DNA from: Gordonia iterans | Lineage (GTDB): Bacteria > Actinomycetota > Actinomycetes > Mycobacteriales > Mycobacteriaceae | Reading direction: 5' to 3' | Assembly (NCBI RefSeq): GCF_002993285.1 | Contig: NZ_CP027433.1 | Span: 3,410,001-3,474,000, forward strand | Length of the DNA stretch: 64,000 nucleotides | Notes under the pieces: model-generated | Databases searched by the model: none | What the model was told of the DNA's origin: nothing | Seen by the model: only the letters and a program-made list of their open reading frames with translations | Program-made: the position numbers and the translations under genes | In this document: one piece after another, positions 28,273 through 39,266 of the stretch | How the letters are laid out: each line of letters opens with the position of its first letter | Numbering within the stretch: position 1 is the stretch's first letter

Positions 28273-30792
28273 ATGGTACACGGGAGCGGCCCCCGCATCC
28301 TGGAGATCCGCACGCACGGCGTCAGCGGAACCCCAGCGCACCACATCCTCGCGGACGCGGCGGGACCGGCGGATCCCCGCTGCGTCGTCTCCGTACCGGG
28401 CCCGCGCGCCGCGGATCGGGCGTTCGTCCGCTGCGTGGACGCCGCCGGCGATCCGGTCTCCGCGCCGGGGGATCCGGACCGCGAGGTGTGGGCCTATCAC
28501 TGGGGCGCGATGACCTCCGGCGGCTGGCGCAAAGCGCTCTGGGCCCTGCTCATCCCGTTCGCCCTGATCAATCTGGCCTACACGATGCTCCCCGGGGTCC
28601 CCGACCGACCGGACGACGGTGCCGCGCCGGACCCCGCACGCCCCGCCCGGGCCCGGCCGCCCCACCTGGCGCGGGCCGTGGTCCACGTCCTCGGTCTGGC
28701 GCTGACCGTGCTCTTCACCGTCCAGCTGGGCCTGGTCGCCATCGACCTCTTCGCCGGGCAGTGCCTGGCGCAGCCGCGCACGGACTTCGGCGCCGAATGC
28801 CTCACCGGACTGCCGCTGCGGGACTGGCTCGCCGCCGACCACCGGCGCGCCGCCGTGCTCTCGACCGGCGCGGTGGCGCTGCTGTTGATGATCGGTGCCG
28901 TCACCGCCCGGTTCACCGACGTCGATCAGCACGGCGTCCCCGACCCGGTCGCCGCCGAACCGGGGACGCGCGCGGCCACCGACGACCTCCTCGACGGCGA
29001 GATCACCGCCCCGCTGTTGCGCGCGCTGCACGGGCTGGCCGTCCCGACCGCGCTGGCCCTGACCGTCCTCAGTACCGCGAACCGGCAGACGCCGGGCTGG
29101 TGGACGGCCGCGGGCGTGCTCATCGCCCTCGCCGTGGCGACCGCCCTCCTCGATGTTCCGTACAGTGCCGCGGCGACCGCCGCCTTGCACGCCTGGACGT
29201 GCAACACCGCTTTTCGCACGGCAGGGGTCCTGCTGACGGTCGCCGCCTACGCCGCGGTCGGCGTGCTCGGCTGGCGCGTCCTGCCCGGGCGGCTCGCCGA
29301 TCCGGGCGTCGTGGGCGCGGGTATCGGCGCGACGGTCGTCCTGGTCTTGCTCGCGTGCCTGGCCCTCTGGCTCCTCCTGTTCGCGGTAATGATCCCGCTC
29401 GTGTGCGCCGACCGGTCGCGGTGGCGGCCTTTCCCGGCACCGTTCCGGCCGTGGATCCGGGGCTGGTCCCCGCTGGTGGTCGCCGGCGGCGCCGTGCTCC
29501 TCGGCGCCGGGTTCGGCGCCGGCCTCGCGCGCGTGTTCGCCCTGGCGGCCGGCGGCAGCAAACGCCCCGAATCGCCGACCGCTCTGCACCTTCCGGCCGT
29601 CTACGACCAACTCAGTCTCCTGTGGGGCCTGGTCGGCGCTGCCGTCGTGTTCACCGCGCTGACGGGGGCGGCGCTGTGGCTGCGCAGCGGATGGCGTCCG
29701 CGCCACCCGGTCGCCCGCGCGTTGTCGTTCCCCACGGGTGCCCGGAGCGCGCCGCCGCCGGCCGCCGCTCTCCGGCGGTGGCGGCGGCGGTGGTGGATCG
29801 CCCAGGCCAACCACCGGCTGCCGCGGGTGGCCGGCGTTCTGGCCGCACTCACCGTCGCGTTCGTCGTCTGGGTGATGACGCTGTACTACACCGATCCGGA
29901 CTGGGCCGACCCGGACCGGGCGCGTCCGGATTGGCAGGCGATGGCAGCGCTCAACGCCGGGCTCCGGATCTTCGGCACCGTGGTGCTGATCGTCTTCGTC
30001 GGCGGCCTCGCATGGGCGATCCAGCGCGCGACGAGTCGTCCCGACGGTGCCGGCCGCACCCTCGGCGTGCTCTGGGACGTGGCGGCGTTCTGGCCTCGCG
30101 AAGGCCATCCGGTGGTGCCGCCCGCCTATGCGCCGACCGTCGTCAGCGACATCGTGGCGAAGGTCCGGGACCTGCGGAACGACCCTCGCCATCGGGACAC
30201 GCACCTGGTGCTCAGCGGACACAGCCAGGGCTCGCTCATCATGTACATCGCGGCGCATCAACTGACGACCGGGGACCGAACCGAGCGGCTCAGTCTGCTC
30301 ACCTACGGATCACAGCTGCAGTGGCTGTACGGTCGCGCCTTCCCGCGCTTCCTCGACTTCGACCGCCATCTGGCTCTGCTGACCGGTCTCGACGGCCGCT
30401 GGATCAACGTCGTCCGCTTCACCGATCCGGTCGGCGGTCCGGTGCTCTCGTGGGAGCCGCGCTGGCACGAGGGCTCGCCCGGGTCCGGCCTGGCACCGCA
30501 TCCGGTCGCCACTGTCCTCGACAGGGACGCCGTCGGCGACCCGCGGCGCGGCACGCACCGGGGCTGGCGTGAACGGCAGCCCGGGGTGATCGTGAACGCC
30601 GACCCGCGCGACGCGGCCGGCCGGACCCGGGTCCTGCGCCTCGGTAACGAACGATGGCTGCCCGATCCGCCGATCGACCCCGAATTCGCGTTCGACCGCG
30701 GCCACAGCAACTACGTCCGCGAGCCGGCGTGGCCGGCGCTCATCGCCGAGCTCGTCGACACCCCGCCGCCGCGGACGACGCCGGACGAATAG
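28273..30792 (+). CDS. large membrane protein with an alpha/beta-hydrolase-like C-terminus
   Basis: 839 residues. The N-terminus ILEIRTHGVSGTPAHHILAD has a strand followed by HG, as in lipase oxyanion loops. Residues ~95-600 contain roughly eight hydrophobic helices grouped in pairs. The C-terminal ~230 residues carry the nucleophile elbow LVLSGHSQGSLIMYIAAHQL, a later acidic FTDPVGGPVLSWEP and a terminal FDRGHSNYVREPAW, giving a plausible Ser-Asp-His triad. I recognise this as a conserved but uncharacterised actinobacterial architecture, not a named enzyme. A membrane lipase, esterase or thioesterase is possible. It is not coupled to neighbours: 109 bp after the cupin gene, and convergent with ppsA. 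Confidence 0.65.
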   Translation: MVHGSGPRILEIRTHGVSGTPAHHILADAAGPADPRCVVSVPGPRAADRAFVRCVDAAGDPVSAPGDPDREVWAYHWGAMTSGGWRKALWALLIPFALINLAYTMLPGVPDRPDDGAAPDPARPARARPPHLARAVVHVLGLALTVLFTVQLGLVAIDLFAGQCLAQPRTDFGAECLTGLPLRDWLAADHRRAAVLSTGAVALLLMIGAVTARFTDVDQHGVPDPVAAEPGTRAATDDLLDGEITAPLLRALHGLAVPTALALTVLSTANRQTPGWWTAAGVLIALAVATALLDVPYSAAATAALHAWTCNTAFRTAGVLLTVAAYAAVGVLGWRVLPGRLADPGVVGAGIGATVVLVLLACLALWLLLFAVMIPLVCADRSRWRPFPAPFRPWIRGWSPLVVAGGAVLLGAGFGAGLARVFALAAGGSKRPESPTALHLPAVYDQLSLLWGLVGAAVVFTALTGAALWLRSGWRPRHPVARALSFPTGARSAPPPAAALRRWRRRWWIAQANHRLPRVAGVLAALTVAFVVWVMTLYYTDPDWADPDRARPDWQAMAALNAGLRIFGTVVLIVFVGGLAWAIQRATSRPDGAGRTLGVLWDVAAFWPREGHPVVPPAYAPTVVSDIVAKVRDLRNDPRHRDTHLVLSGHSQGSLIMYIAAHQLTTGDRTERLSLLTYGSQLQWLYGRAFPRFLDFDRHLALLTGLDGRWINVVRFTDPVGGPVLSWEPRWHEGSPGSGLAPHPVATVLDRDAVGDPRRGTHRGWRERQPGVIVNADPRDAAGRTRVLRLGNERWLPDPPIDPEFAFDRGHSNYVREPAWPALIAELVDTPPPRTTPDE

Positions 30793-30858
30793 GGGCCGCC
30801 GAGGGAACATCGCCGCCCGCGGCGCTGAGCGGTCCGGTGTCGTCCGGCAAGGCGCGGC

Positions 30859-33249
30859 TCAGCGGCGCCGGGCGGCATCCAGGATGATCGCGCGCTCGGC
30901 GACCGCCACGTTGTGGCGGGTCCGGGCCGCGACGTCCGGAGTCACCGACACCGAGGTGATCCCGCACCGCACCAGATGCTCGGCGAGCTCCGGGTACAGC
31001 GACACCGCCTGTCCGCACAGCGAGGTGGTCATTCCCGCCGCGGTCGCCCGCTCGATGATCCGGTCGATCACGTCGAGCACGGCCGGGTCCATGGTGTCGA
31101 ACAGGTCCTTGCACACCTCGGAGTCGCGGTCGACCCCGAGCACCAGCTGGGTGAGGTCGTTGCTGCCGATCGACACCCCGTCGATGCCCATCGCCGCGTA
31201 CTCGTCGAGCCAGTACACCACGGACGGGACCTCGGCCATGATCCACCGCTTCAGCCCGGTGTCGGCGCCGAGCGGATGCTCATCGAGCAGCGCCAGGCAC
31301 TCATGCAGTTCCCATCTGGTCCGCACGAACGGAATCATCAGGTGCACGTTCGGGTGGCGGCGCCGGACCGCGGCGATCACGTCGAGGTCGAGCCGGAACA
31401 GTTCGGGCTCGCGCACGTACCGGTAGCAACCTCGATAGCCGATCATCGGGTTGTCCTCGTCGGGTTCGGAGTCACCGCCCTCGAGCGCCGCGAACTCGTT
31501 GGACCGCAGATCGATCGCGCGGTACACCACCGGCCGGTCGGCGAAGGCGGCCGCGATCTTCGCGACTCCGGCGGCCATCTTCTCCACGTACTCGTCGCGC
31601 CGCCCCTGCTCCAGTAGCTTCGCGGGATGCAGCCCGCCGAGCGCCTCGGTGATCATGAACTCCGCCCGCAGCAGTCCCACCCCGTCGACGTCCATCGCAG
31701 CCACCTCCTCGGCGGAGTCCGGCGTCGCGAGATTCACGTACACCCGCGTCGCGCTGAGTTCCCGAACCGGTCCGGGCGGTGTCGCGCCGGCCGGCGACAC
31801 CGCCACCACCACCGGCGCACCCGCGGTGATCGTCCCGGCGGCGCCGTCGACGGTGACCAGCTCGCCTTCGGTGAGCGTGCCGGTGGCTCCGCGGGCCCCG
31901 ACCACCACCGGCTTGCCGAGTTCCCGCCCGACGATCGCCGCGTGGCAGGTGATCCCCCCGCCGTCGGTCACGATCGCCGAGGCGCGCCGCAAGACCGGCA
32001 GCCAGTCCGGACGCGTCATCGGCGCCACCAACACGTCGCCGTCGTTCAGCGCGGAGGCCTGCGACACCTCCCGCATGATCCGGACCCGTCCCGTCGCCGT
32101 GCCCGGGCTGGCCCCGAGCCCGGTGACCAGTACCTCCCCGCCGTGCACCGAGTCGCCGTGCATCGAGTCGCCGTTCACCGAGCCGGTCCGGGCCGCACCC
32201 TCGAGCGTGGTGATCGGCCGCGACTGCACGATGAAGGCGTCGAGTCCACTCCCGTCCGGCCGCGCACAGAACGAGAACTCCATGTCTTGCGGCGCACCGT
32301 AGTGGGCTTCGGCGTCTACGGCGATCTGCGCGAGGGCCAGGATCTGCTCGTCGGACAGGACCCGAGCGCCGCGGCCTGCCTCGTCGATGCGCTCAGGGAC
32401 CTCGGCGGCGCTGCGACCGGCGACCAACTGGAAGTCCTGCGCACCGAGGTGCACGTCGAGGATCCGTCTGGGCGACTTGCCGACGAGATACGTGTCGGGT
32501 TCCACCTGGCCGCCGACCACCACCTCCCCGAGGCCGTGTGCGGCCTCGATCAGGATCTGGCCGGCGTCCCCGGAGCGCGGGTCGACGGTGAACATCACTC
32601 CGGCACTCACCGAGTCGGCCATCAGCTGCACGACCACCGCCACCGACGGCTCCTCCGTCACGTTCTGCACCCGGCGGTAGGTCATCGCGCGCGCCGACCA
32701 CAGCGACTGCCAGCAGCGGTTGACCGCGGCCAGCAGGTTCTGCGCGCCTTCGACGTCGGTGAAACTGTCGTGGATACCGGCGAACGAGGTGTCCGCGGCG
32801 TCCTCGGCGGGTGCCGAGGATCGGACGGCGACGCGTCGGTCGTCGCCGAGCTCGTGGTATCGAGCCACCACAGCCGCCGCGATCTCCGGCGGCATCGGGA
32901 CCTGGGACAGCTTGGCGCGCAGCACGTCGGCGAGCGCGAGGAGCTCGTCCTCCGCCATTTCGGCCGGCGGCAGCGCATGGGCGGCGAGCTCGTCGCGCAG
33001 TCCGGCCGCCTCGACGGCCGCGAGGTAGGCCTCTTTGGTGACGACGAAGCCACCCGGTACCGGGAAACCTCCGCGGATCAGTTCGCCGAGATTCGCCCCC
33101 TTGCCGCCGACGGACGGGGCGTCGGCCAGTCCGAGTTCGCTCAGTCCGCGGACCCAGGCCGCCCCGGTGGGTCGCACGCCCGCCTCGGGCCCGCTCGATT
33201 CTTGTTCGCCGGCATGCTGCTCACCGACATGTCGCTCGGTCACTGGCAT
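30859..33249 (-). CDS. ppsA: phosphoenolpyruvate synthase
   Basis: Makes PEP from pyruvate and ATP (gluconeogenic direction) through a phosphohistidine intermediate. The 796-residue protein has the N-terminal ATP-binding domain (VGGKGANLGELIRGGFPVPG near residue 48, then AVRSSAPAEDAADTSFAGIH), the swivelling phosphohistidine domain DGGGITCHAAIVGRELGKP, and the C-terminal PEP-binding TIM barrel (GYRGCYRYVREPELFRLDLD, IGSNDLTQLVLGVDRDS, SLCGQAVSLYPELAEHLV). Length matches E. coli PpsA (792). The N-terminal ~25 residues are poorly conserved and a shorter start is possible. A rifampicin phosphotransferase has a similar domain set but a different order, so PpsA is preferred. Confidence 0.92.
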   Translation of the reverse strand: MPVTERHVGEQHAGEQESSGPEAGVRPTGAAWVRGLSELGLADAPSVGGKGANLGELIRGGFPVPGGFVVTKEAYLAAVEAAGLRDELAAHALPPAEMAEDELLALADVLRAKLSQVPMPPEIAAAVVARYHELGDDRRVAVRSSAPAEDAADTSFAGIHDSFTDVEGAQNLLAAVNRCWQSLWSARAMTYRRVQNVTEEPSVAVVVQLMADSVSAGVMFTVDPRSGDAGQILIEAAHGLGEVVVGGQVEPDTYLVGKSPRRILDVHLGAQDFQLVAGRSAAEVPERIDEAGRGARVLSDEQILALAQIAVDAEAHYGAPQDMEFSFCARPDGSGLDAFIVQSRPITTLEGAARTGSVNGDSMHGDSVHGGEVLVTGLGASPGTATGRVRIMREVSQASALNDGDVLVAPMTRPDWLPVLRRASAIVTDGGGITCHAAIVGRELGKPVVVGARGATGTLTEGELVTVDGAAGTITAGAPVVVAVSPAGATPPGPVRELSATRVYVNLATPDSAEEVAAMDVDGVGLLRAEFMITEALGGLHPAKLLEQGRRDEYVEKMAAGVAKIAAAFADRPVVYRAIDLRSNEFAALEGGDSEPDEDNPMIGYRGCYRYVREPELFRLDLDVIAAVRRRHPNVHLMIPFVRTRWELHECLALLDEHPLGADTGLKRWIMAEVPSVVYWLDEYAAMGIDGVSIGSNDLTQLVLGVDRDSEVCKDLFDTMDPAVLDVIDRIIERATAAGMTTSLCGQAVSLYPELAEHLVRCGITSVSVTPDVAARTRHNVAVAERAIILDAARRR

Positions 33250-33401
33250 TCCTCTCGCATCACCCAGCCCCGCTTCTGACGCTACGAGCCGTCGCGGCAG
33301 AGGTCATGAGGCCAAGGTCCCGTCGTCGGCGCGGGCTCCGCGCCGACGTCGTCGGCGCGCGCTACCGTGGAGCCGATCCAGCCGTTCGCAGAAGGAGAAC
33401 C

Positions 33402-33638
33402 ATGGCCAAGACCAAGTGGAACGATCTGTCCGGCGGTCAGAAGGGCGCGATCATCACCGCCACCGCCCTCGACGCGGGGCTGCGCGTCTGGGCCGGCCGC
33501 GATCTGGCCACCCGCAGCTCGGCCGAGGTGAACGGCCCGAAGTGGCTGTGGGGCGCAGGTCTGTCCCTGGTCAGTTCGATGGGCGTGCTGCCCGGCCTGT
33601 ACCTGCTGTTCGGACGCAAGCGCACCGCCCTGGACTGA
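33402..33638 (+). CDS. small membrane-associated protein of unknown function
   Basis: 78 residues: MAKTKWNDLSGGQKGAIITA followed by a helix with Leu/Ala/Arg, then a hydrophobic segment WLWGAGLSLVSSMGVLPGLY and a short basic tail GRKRTALD. A clear GAAGGAG ribosome binding site precedes the ATG by seven bases. Similar short proteins are common in Gordonia and Rhodococcus genomes without a known role. It stands alone between ppsA and a truncated gene. Confidence 0.7.
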   Translation: MAKTKWNDLSGGQKGAIITATALDAGLRVWAGRDLATRSSAEVNGPKWLWGAGLSLVSSMGVLPGLYLLFGRKRTALD

Positions 33639-33648
33639 ATCCCCGAGT

Positions 33649-33876
33649 TCACCGGGTCCCGTTCAGCGTCCGCGAGTCCGCGATGCGCCAGCGCCGCCAC
33701 CACGGCCGGGCACGTACCTGCGCCGCGGCCACCGGATCGTGCTCGCATGTCCGGAGGTACCAGCCGGCGCACAGCCGCGTCAGCGCACCGTCGTCGACGT
33801 GCCTGCGCAGTTCGGCCCGGGACACCCCGAGACGCGCCAGGTCGTGCTTGTTGAACACCCCGTTCTCGATCCCCAT
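33649..33876 (-). pseudogene. truncated AbiEi-type wHTH protein
   Basis: 75 codons: GVFNKHDLARLGVSRAELRR followed by HVDDGALTRLCAGWYLRTCE, a good match to the N-terminal winged helix of the family seen at 16665-17726 (VATRAQLLVAGVPSSYIRRK). The protein then ends after a short Arg/Trp-rich tail, lacking the ~250 residues that carry the nuclease-like part. It may be a decayed paralogue or a stand-alone DNA-binding remnant. No second part is visible upstream or downstream. Confidence 0.55.
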
Positions 33877-33959
33877 GCCTGTTAGACGCAGCGGCCCGCG
33901 CGACGGTTCCCTCGACACGCCGGGCGATCGGTGAAACGGCCGACGGCACCGGGCCGCGG

Positions 33960-34727
33960 CTAGCCCCTCGCCGCGCCGCCGAGTTCGGCTGCCCAACGCG
34001 ACCAGACCCCCGGCATCGGGCTCCGATGCGTCTGGTCGCCGAGGAACCGGGCCAGCGCGCCCGGGCCGTCCAAGGCCATCGACCCGGCCGCATCGGCTGG
34101 CCGTCGGCCAGCCAACAGAACCGTGTCGACCACGCGGGCGCCGTCGCAGATTCCCGGCACCGGGTGATCGCCGCGCACGTCGAAATCCTCCACCAGCAGG
34201 GGCACTCCGTCGTAGCGCACGTCGCTGACCAGCCGCGCCCGACCCCCGTGCTCGCCGCTGCGGCCGAGCACCGTGGTTTCCCGGATCAGCGCGCACGCCC
34301 CCGGGCCCAGGCGCAGCCGCAGCGTCCGCGTCAGGTCGGCGCCGCTCGCCACGACCGTCTCGAGACCCATCCAGACCAGTGTCGCGCCCGGACCGAGGTC
34401 GGCGTCGACGGTCCAGGACGACGCCACCCCGTCGGAGTCGTACGCCACTGTGCCGCCCACCTCGGTGAGTTCCAGGGTGCACCCCGCGCCCACCGCGAGC
34501 CGCACGTCCAGGCGGTCCCCGCCGAGCAGCATCGCACCCCCGGCCACCAGGGCGACCTGCGCGGAGCGTTCGGTGCGGCCGATCAGCCGCGGCACCAGGG
34601 CTGTGCCGGCGCCGGACGACATCGTGACCCGGGCGCGCGAGGACGAGAGTCCGCTTCGCTCGCCGCCCGGGCCGGCCGAAGGTTCGCGCACCGGTGCGGC
34701 ACGGACGTCGACGACGGTGGTCGCCAT
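33960..34727 (-). CDS. ureD: urease accessory protein UreD (UreH)
   Basis: Scaffold protein that binds apo-urease and, with UreF and UreG, guides nickel and CO2 into the active site. The 255 residues show the family's beta-rich pattern: VPRLIGRTERSAQVALVAGG, GCTLELTEVGGTVAYDSDGV, ACALIRETTVLGRSGEHGGR and LVEDFDVRGDHPVPGICDGA. I start at ATG 34727, 14 bases after the ureG stop. It is the last gene of ureABCFGD, and the most divergent, as usual. Confidence 0.88.
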   Translation of the reverse strand: MATTVVDVRAAPVREPSAGPGGERSGLSSSRARVTMSSGAGTALVPRLIGRTERSAQVALVAGGAMLLGGDRLDVRLAVGAGCTLELTEVGGTVAYDSDGVASSWTVDADLGPGATLVWMGLETVVASGADLTRTLRLRLGPGACALIRETTVLGRSGEHGGRARLVSDVRYDGVPLLVEDFDVRGDHPVPGICDGARVVDTVLLAGRRPADAAGSMALDGPGALARFLGDQTHRSPMPGVWSRWAAELGGAARG

Positions 34728-34741
34728 CTGCGGTCCCGCTC

Positions 34742-35530
34742 TCAGTGGGTGTGGGAGTCCGCGTGGTCGTGCGCGTGCACGTATCCGCCGTCGGGGTGTT
34801 CGTCGTCGGCGTGGAAGTGCGGCGCCATCGGGCCCGGGTCGACCGGTGTGTGCGATCCCGACCGATGCGCCGCAAGCATCTCCAGCACCCATCCGCGCAG
34901 CCAGTCGACGGACGCGGGGTCGTGCTTGGACAGGCCCAGCACCGGGCCGCCCTCGCGGGCCGCGGTCGCATCGGCGATCATCGCCGGCACGTCCACGCCC
35001 ACATGCGGCGCCAGGTCGGTCTTGTTGACCACCAGCAGATCTGCGCGCGCTATCCCCGGCCCGCCCTTGCGCGCCACGTCGCCGCCGCCGGCGACGTCGA
35101 GGACGAAGATCTGCGCGTCCACCAGGGCGGGTGAGAAGGTGGCGGTGAGATTGTCTCCCCCGGATTCGATCAGGACCAGGTCGAGCGGAGCGAAGTCGCG
35201 TTCCAGGTCTTCGGCGGCGAGCAGGTTCTCGGTGACGTCGTCGCGGATCGCGGTGTGCGGGCAGGCGCCGGTCTCCACCGCACGGATCCGTTCCGGGTCG
35301 AGCACCCCGGCGGACTTGAGGAAGCGCGCGTCCTCATCGGTGTAGATGTCGTTGGTGATGACGCCGATCCGGACCTGCGAGCGGGCCGGGTCGGAATCCG
35401 ACAGCGCCCGGCACACCGTCGCGATCAACGACGACTTCCCGGTGCCGACCGGCCCGGCGACACCGAGCCGGAAGGCGCGGACGTCGCCTCGGGTGACAGC
35501 GGAATCGGGCGAAGCAATAGAATCAGGCAC
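34742..35530 (-). CDS. ureG: urease accessory GTPase UreG
   Basis: SIMIBI-class GTPase delivering nickel to urease. The 262 residues have P-loop [20 protein letters not shown], the metal motif [19 protein letters not shown] (CPH), Walker-B-like [20 protein letters not shown] and the guanine motif [11 protein letters not shown]. The His-rich tail that can store nickel is at the C-terminus here ([19 protein letters not shown]), whereas many UreG proteins carry it at the N-terminus. Its start overlaps the ureF stop by eight bases. Confidence 0.96.
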   Translation of the reverse strand: MPDSIASPDSAVTRGDVRAFRLGVAGPVGTGKSSLIATVCRALSDSDPARSQVRIGVITNDIYTDEDARFLKSAGVLDPERIRAVETGACPHTAIRDDVTENLLAAEDLERDFAPLDLVLIESGGDNLTATFSPALVDAQIFVLDVAGGGDVARKGGPGIARADLLVVNKTDLAPHVGVDVPAMIADATAAREGGPVLGLSKHDPASVDWLRGWVLEMLAAHRSGSHTPVDPGPMAPHFHADDEHPDGGYVHAHDHADSHTH

Positions 35531-36355
35531 GGAACAACCTCTGGTTCATGACCGCGTGGGCCTGCGCCCATTCCTCGGTCTGCGGAGCACCCGACGCGGG
35601 GATCGCGTCGGGATCGGTGAGTGCGGCCAGGCCGCCGACGGAGGGCTCCCCCGCCGCGCACGCCTCCAGGACCCAGCCGCTCACCTCGGCGGGATCACGC
35701 GGCTCGAGCTTCAGCAGGGCCGCGGCCGCGGTGGCGGCGTCGTCGTAGATCACCAGCCGCACCAGTTCGGCCGCGCTCATCGGCGCCATCACGGCGATGC
35801 CGCCGAGCACCACCGCGCGGCACGGTGGACGCTGCAGCGCCGTGAGGATCTTCAGGACCGGCGAGTCCGGCCAGAGCGACCGCGCGAGCCGAAGGAAGCC
35901 GCGGCCCTGTGCCGCCGAGGCCTCTCGCAGGGCGGGCGCCGGAGTGCGCGCCGCCCAGGAGGCGCGCAGCGTCTCGATACGGGCGCCGGCCTCGCTCGTT
36001 CCTCGCTCGGTCGACGCCCTACTCGACGAGCAATCAACCGACTCCCCATGCGACAAGCCATACGCCGAGGCCACGCTCGACGACTGCGAAGGCGCGGCCG
36101 GCGAGAGCAGGTGCCGCGCCACCACGGCGGTGCCAGCCTCGACCAGCGAGGTGGTCCGCGCGCGTCCGATCATGTACTCGCGCAGACGATCCGGCGCCAG
36201 CCCGGCGCGCAGCGCGGGCTCCACGCCGGCGGAGTACGCGTGTCCGCCCGTGGGCAGTCGTGCATCCGCCAGGAGCATCGCGGCGAACGGGTTGCCTCCG
36301 GCTGCGGCAGCGGTCGACGTCGCGCCCAGCGCCGGCTGAGCGGAGTGGGGCGCCA

Positions 36356-36356
<1 letters not shown>
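35523..36356 (-). CDS. ureF: urease accessory protein UreF, with in-frame repeat insertion
   Basis: GTPase-activating partner of UreG in urease maturation. The protein has 277 residues, longer than the usual ~210-230. The N-terminal half ([20 protein letters not shown], then AREYMIGR-like [20 protein letters not shown]) and the C-terminal half ([40 protein letters not shown]) are standard. Between them about 50 residues, with Ser-rich [20 protein letters not shown] and the following repeat-encoded [16 protein letters not shown], are extra. The nucleotide sequence there (35971-36030) is a dispersed genome repeat. The reading frame stays open, so the gene may still work. ATG at 36356 shares a base with the ureC stop. 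Confidence 0.9.
35971..36030. repeat. REP-like element inside ureF
   Basis: Plus strand GTCTCGATACG (35971-35981) and, about 40 bp on, CTACTCGACGAG: the same arms as the 153-bp units near narJ (GGTCTCGATACG...TACTCGACCA) and the copy near 43620-43655. The middle holds TCGCTCG runs. Its length keeps the ureF frame open. Confidence 0.8.
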
Positions 36357-38058
<1,702 letters not shown>

Positions 38059-38059
<1 letters not shown>

Positions 38060-38403
38060 TACAGCGCCCCTCCGTCGGTCTTGCCCATCGCGATGCCGGG
38101 TATCCGCCGTGCTCCGCGGAAGGCGACCGCGGAGACCGACCGGGAGGCGCCGGGTTCGAAGCGCTGCGAGGTGCCGGCCGGGATGTCGAGCCGGAAGCCG
38201 TGTGCGGCCACGCGGTCGAAGTGCAAGGCGCCGTTGGCATCCGGCAGATGCAGGTGCGAGCCGATCTGCACCGGCCGGTCACCGGTGTTCACGACGACCA
38301 ACTCAAGCCGCTCGTCGTCGGTCCGGTCCGCATTCAGTTCCAGGACGCCCGGCCGCACCCGGTGGGCACCGGGAGCGGAGCCGGAGTTGCTCGTCGAAGC
38401 CAT
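38059..38403 (-). CDS. ureB: urease subunit beta
   Basis: Structural subunit of urease, 114 residues. The core [40 protein letters not shown] and the C-terminal [20 protein letters not shown] are diagnostic. The first ~15 residues ([19 protein letters not shown]) form a short extension. It is 10 bp after ureA. Confidence 0.97.
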
Positions 38404-38413
38404 GTGCGTGCTC

Positions 38414-38716
38414 CTAATCGATCGGCTGGTGCAGGGTCACCAGCTTGCGGCCGTCCGGGAAGGTCGCCTCCACCTGGACTTCCGTCACCATCTCCGGGAC
38501 GCCGTCCATCACGTCGTCGCGGGTGAGCACCGACCGCCCGGTCTCCATCAGTTCGGTCACCGGAACTCCTTCCCGGGCGCGTTCGATCACCCAGGTCGAC
38601 AGCAGCGCGATCGACTCCGGATAGTTCAGCGGTATCCCGCGCGCATGCCGATCGCGCGCCACCATCCCGGCGACCGACAGCAGCAGCTTCTCGGTCTCGG
38701 CAGGCGTGAAATGCAC
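38414..38716 (-). CDS. ureA: urease subunit gamma
   Basis: 100-residue structural subunit, first gene of the urease operon. [40 protein letters not shown] and [20 protein letters not shown] are the family pattern and the length is exactly typical. A GAGAGGAG-type RBS precedes the ATG. It is divergent from a small plus-strand gene with an 85-bp gap that must contain the urease promoter. Confidence 0.98.
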   Translation of the reverse strand: MHFTPAETEKLLLSVAGMVARDRHARGIPLNYPESIALLSTWVIERAREGVPVTELMETGRSVLTRDDVMDGVPEMVTEVQVEATFPDGRKLVTLHQPID

Positions 38717-38801
38717 GACGGCGGCTCCTCTCGCAGCGTGACGGACTCGCTCAATGCTGCCACGCCTTGTCGTGAGCCGCCCGGTTTGCCAGGCTGGTCA
38801 C

Positions 38802-39101
38802 ATGACGACCCCGAACGATCCGATCGACGCCGAGTTCACCGTCGACTCCGACGACTCGGCGGGCCGCCTGGCGTCCGCGCCGTCGTACGCGGAGGTCACC
38901 GGGTACACCGAGGACGGCCGCCCGACGCTCGACCACGTCCGGGACAAGATCGAGAGGCGCGCGGCGACAGCTGTCGGCAGCGAAGAGCTCGCCGGAATGA
39001 TCCCGGAAGTGGTGGAGGCCCAGGAGGCGTTCGACAAGCGCCAGGAGGCGGCCAAAGCCAAACTCGAGGAGATCCGCAAGTCGATGCGGGCCGACCCGTA
39101 G
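38802..39101 (+). CDS. small acidic helical protein, unknown function
   Basis: 99 residues, beginning MTTPNDPIDAEFTVDSDDSA. The middle YTEDGRPTLDHVRDKIERRA and the C-terminal helix EVVEAQEAFDKRQEAAKAKL are strongly charged and probably form a coiled coil. No known domain is recognised. It is divergent from ureA and followed after 45 bp by another small charged-helix gene and a terminator, so the two probably form one transcript. An upstream in-frame ATG (38754) would overlap the urease promoter region and is not favoured. Confidence 0.65.
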   Translation: MTTPNDPIDAEFTVDSDDSAGRLASAPSYAEVTGYTEDGRPTLDHVRDKIERRAATAVGSEELAGMIPEVVEAQEAFDKRQEAAKAKLEEIRKSMRADP

Positions 39102-39146
39102 GCTCGACGTCGTACATTTCGACCAGACGCACCAGAGGGGTGGACG

Positions 39147-39251
39147 ATGAGCAACAAGAACGAGCGCGAGCAGTTGATCGAGGAAGAAGAGAAGGAAGCG
39201 CAGCGCCGCCGCGACCAGCTCGAGCGCGAAGAAGAGGAGCGCCTCAAGTAG
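39147..39251 (+). CDS. 34-residue highly charged helical miniprotein
   Basis: MSNKNEREQLIEEEEKEAQR, then RRDQLEREEEERLK. More than two thirds of residues are Glu, Arg, Lys, Gln or Asp, with heptad-like Leu/Ile, predicting a single long helix. AGAGGGG lies eight bases before the ATG, and a classical terminator begins 15 bp after the stop, so a real gene end is marked here. No family recognised. Confidence 0.6.
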   Translation: MSNKNEREQLIEEEEKEAQRRRDQLEREEEERLK

Positions 39252-39266
39252 CGCGTCACCGTGGCG

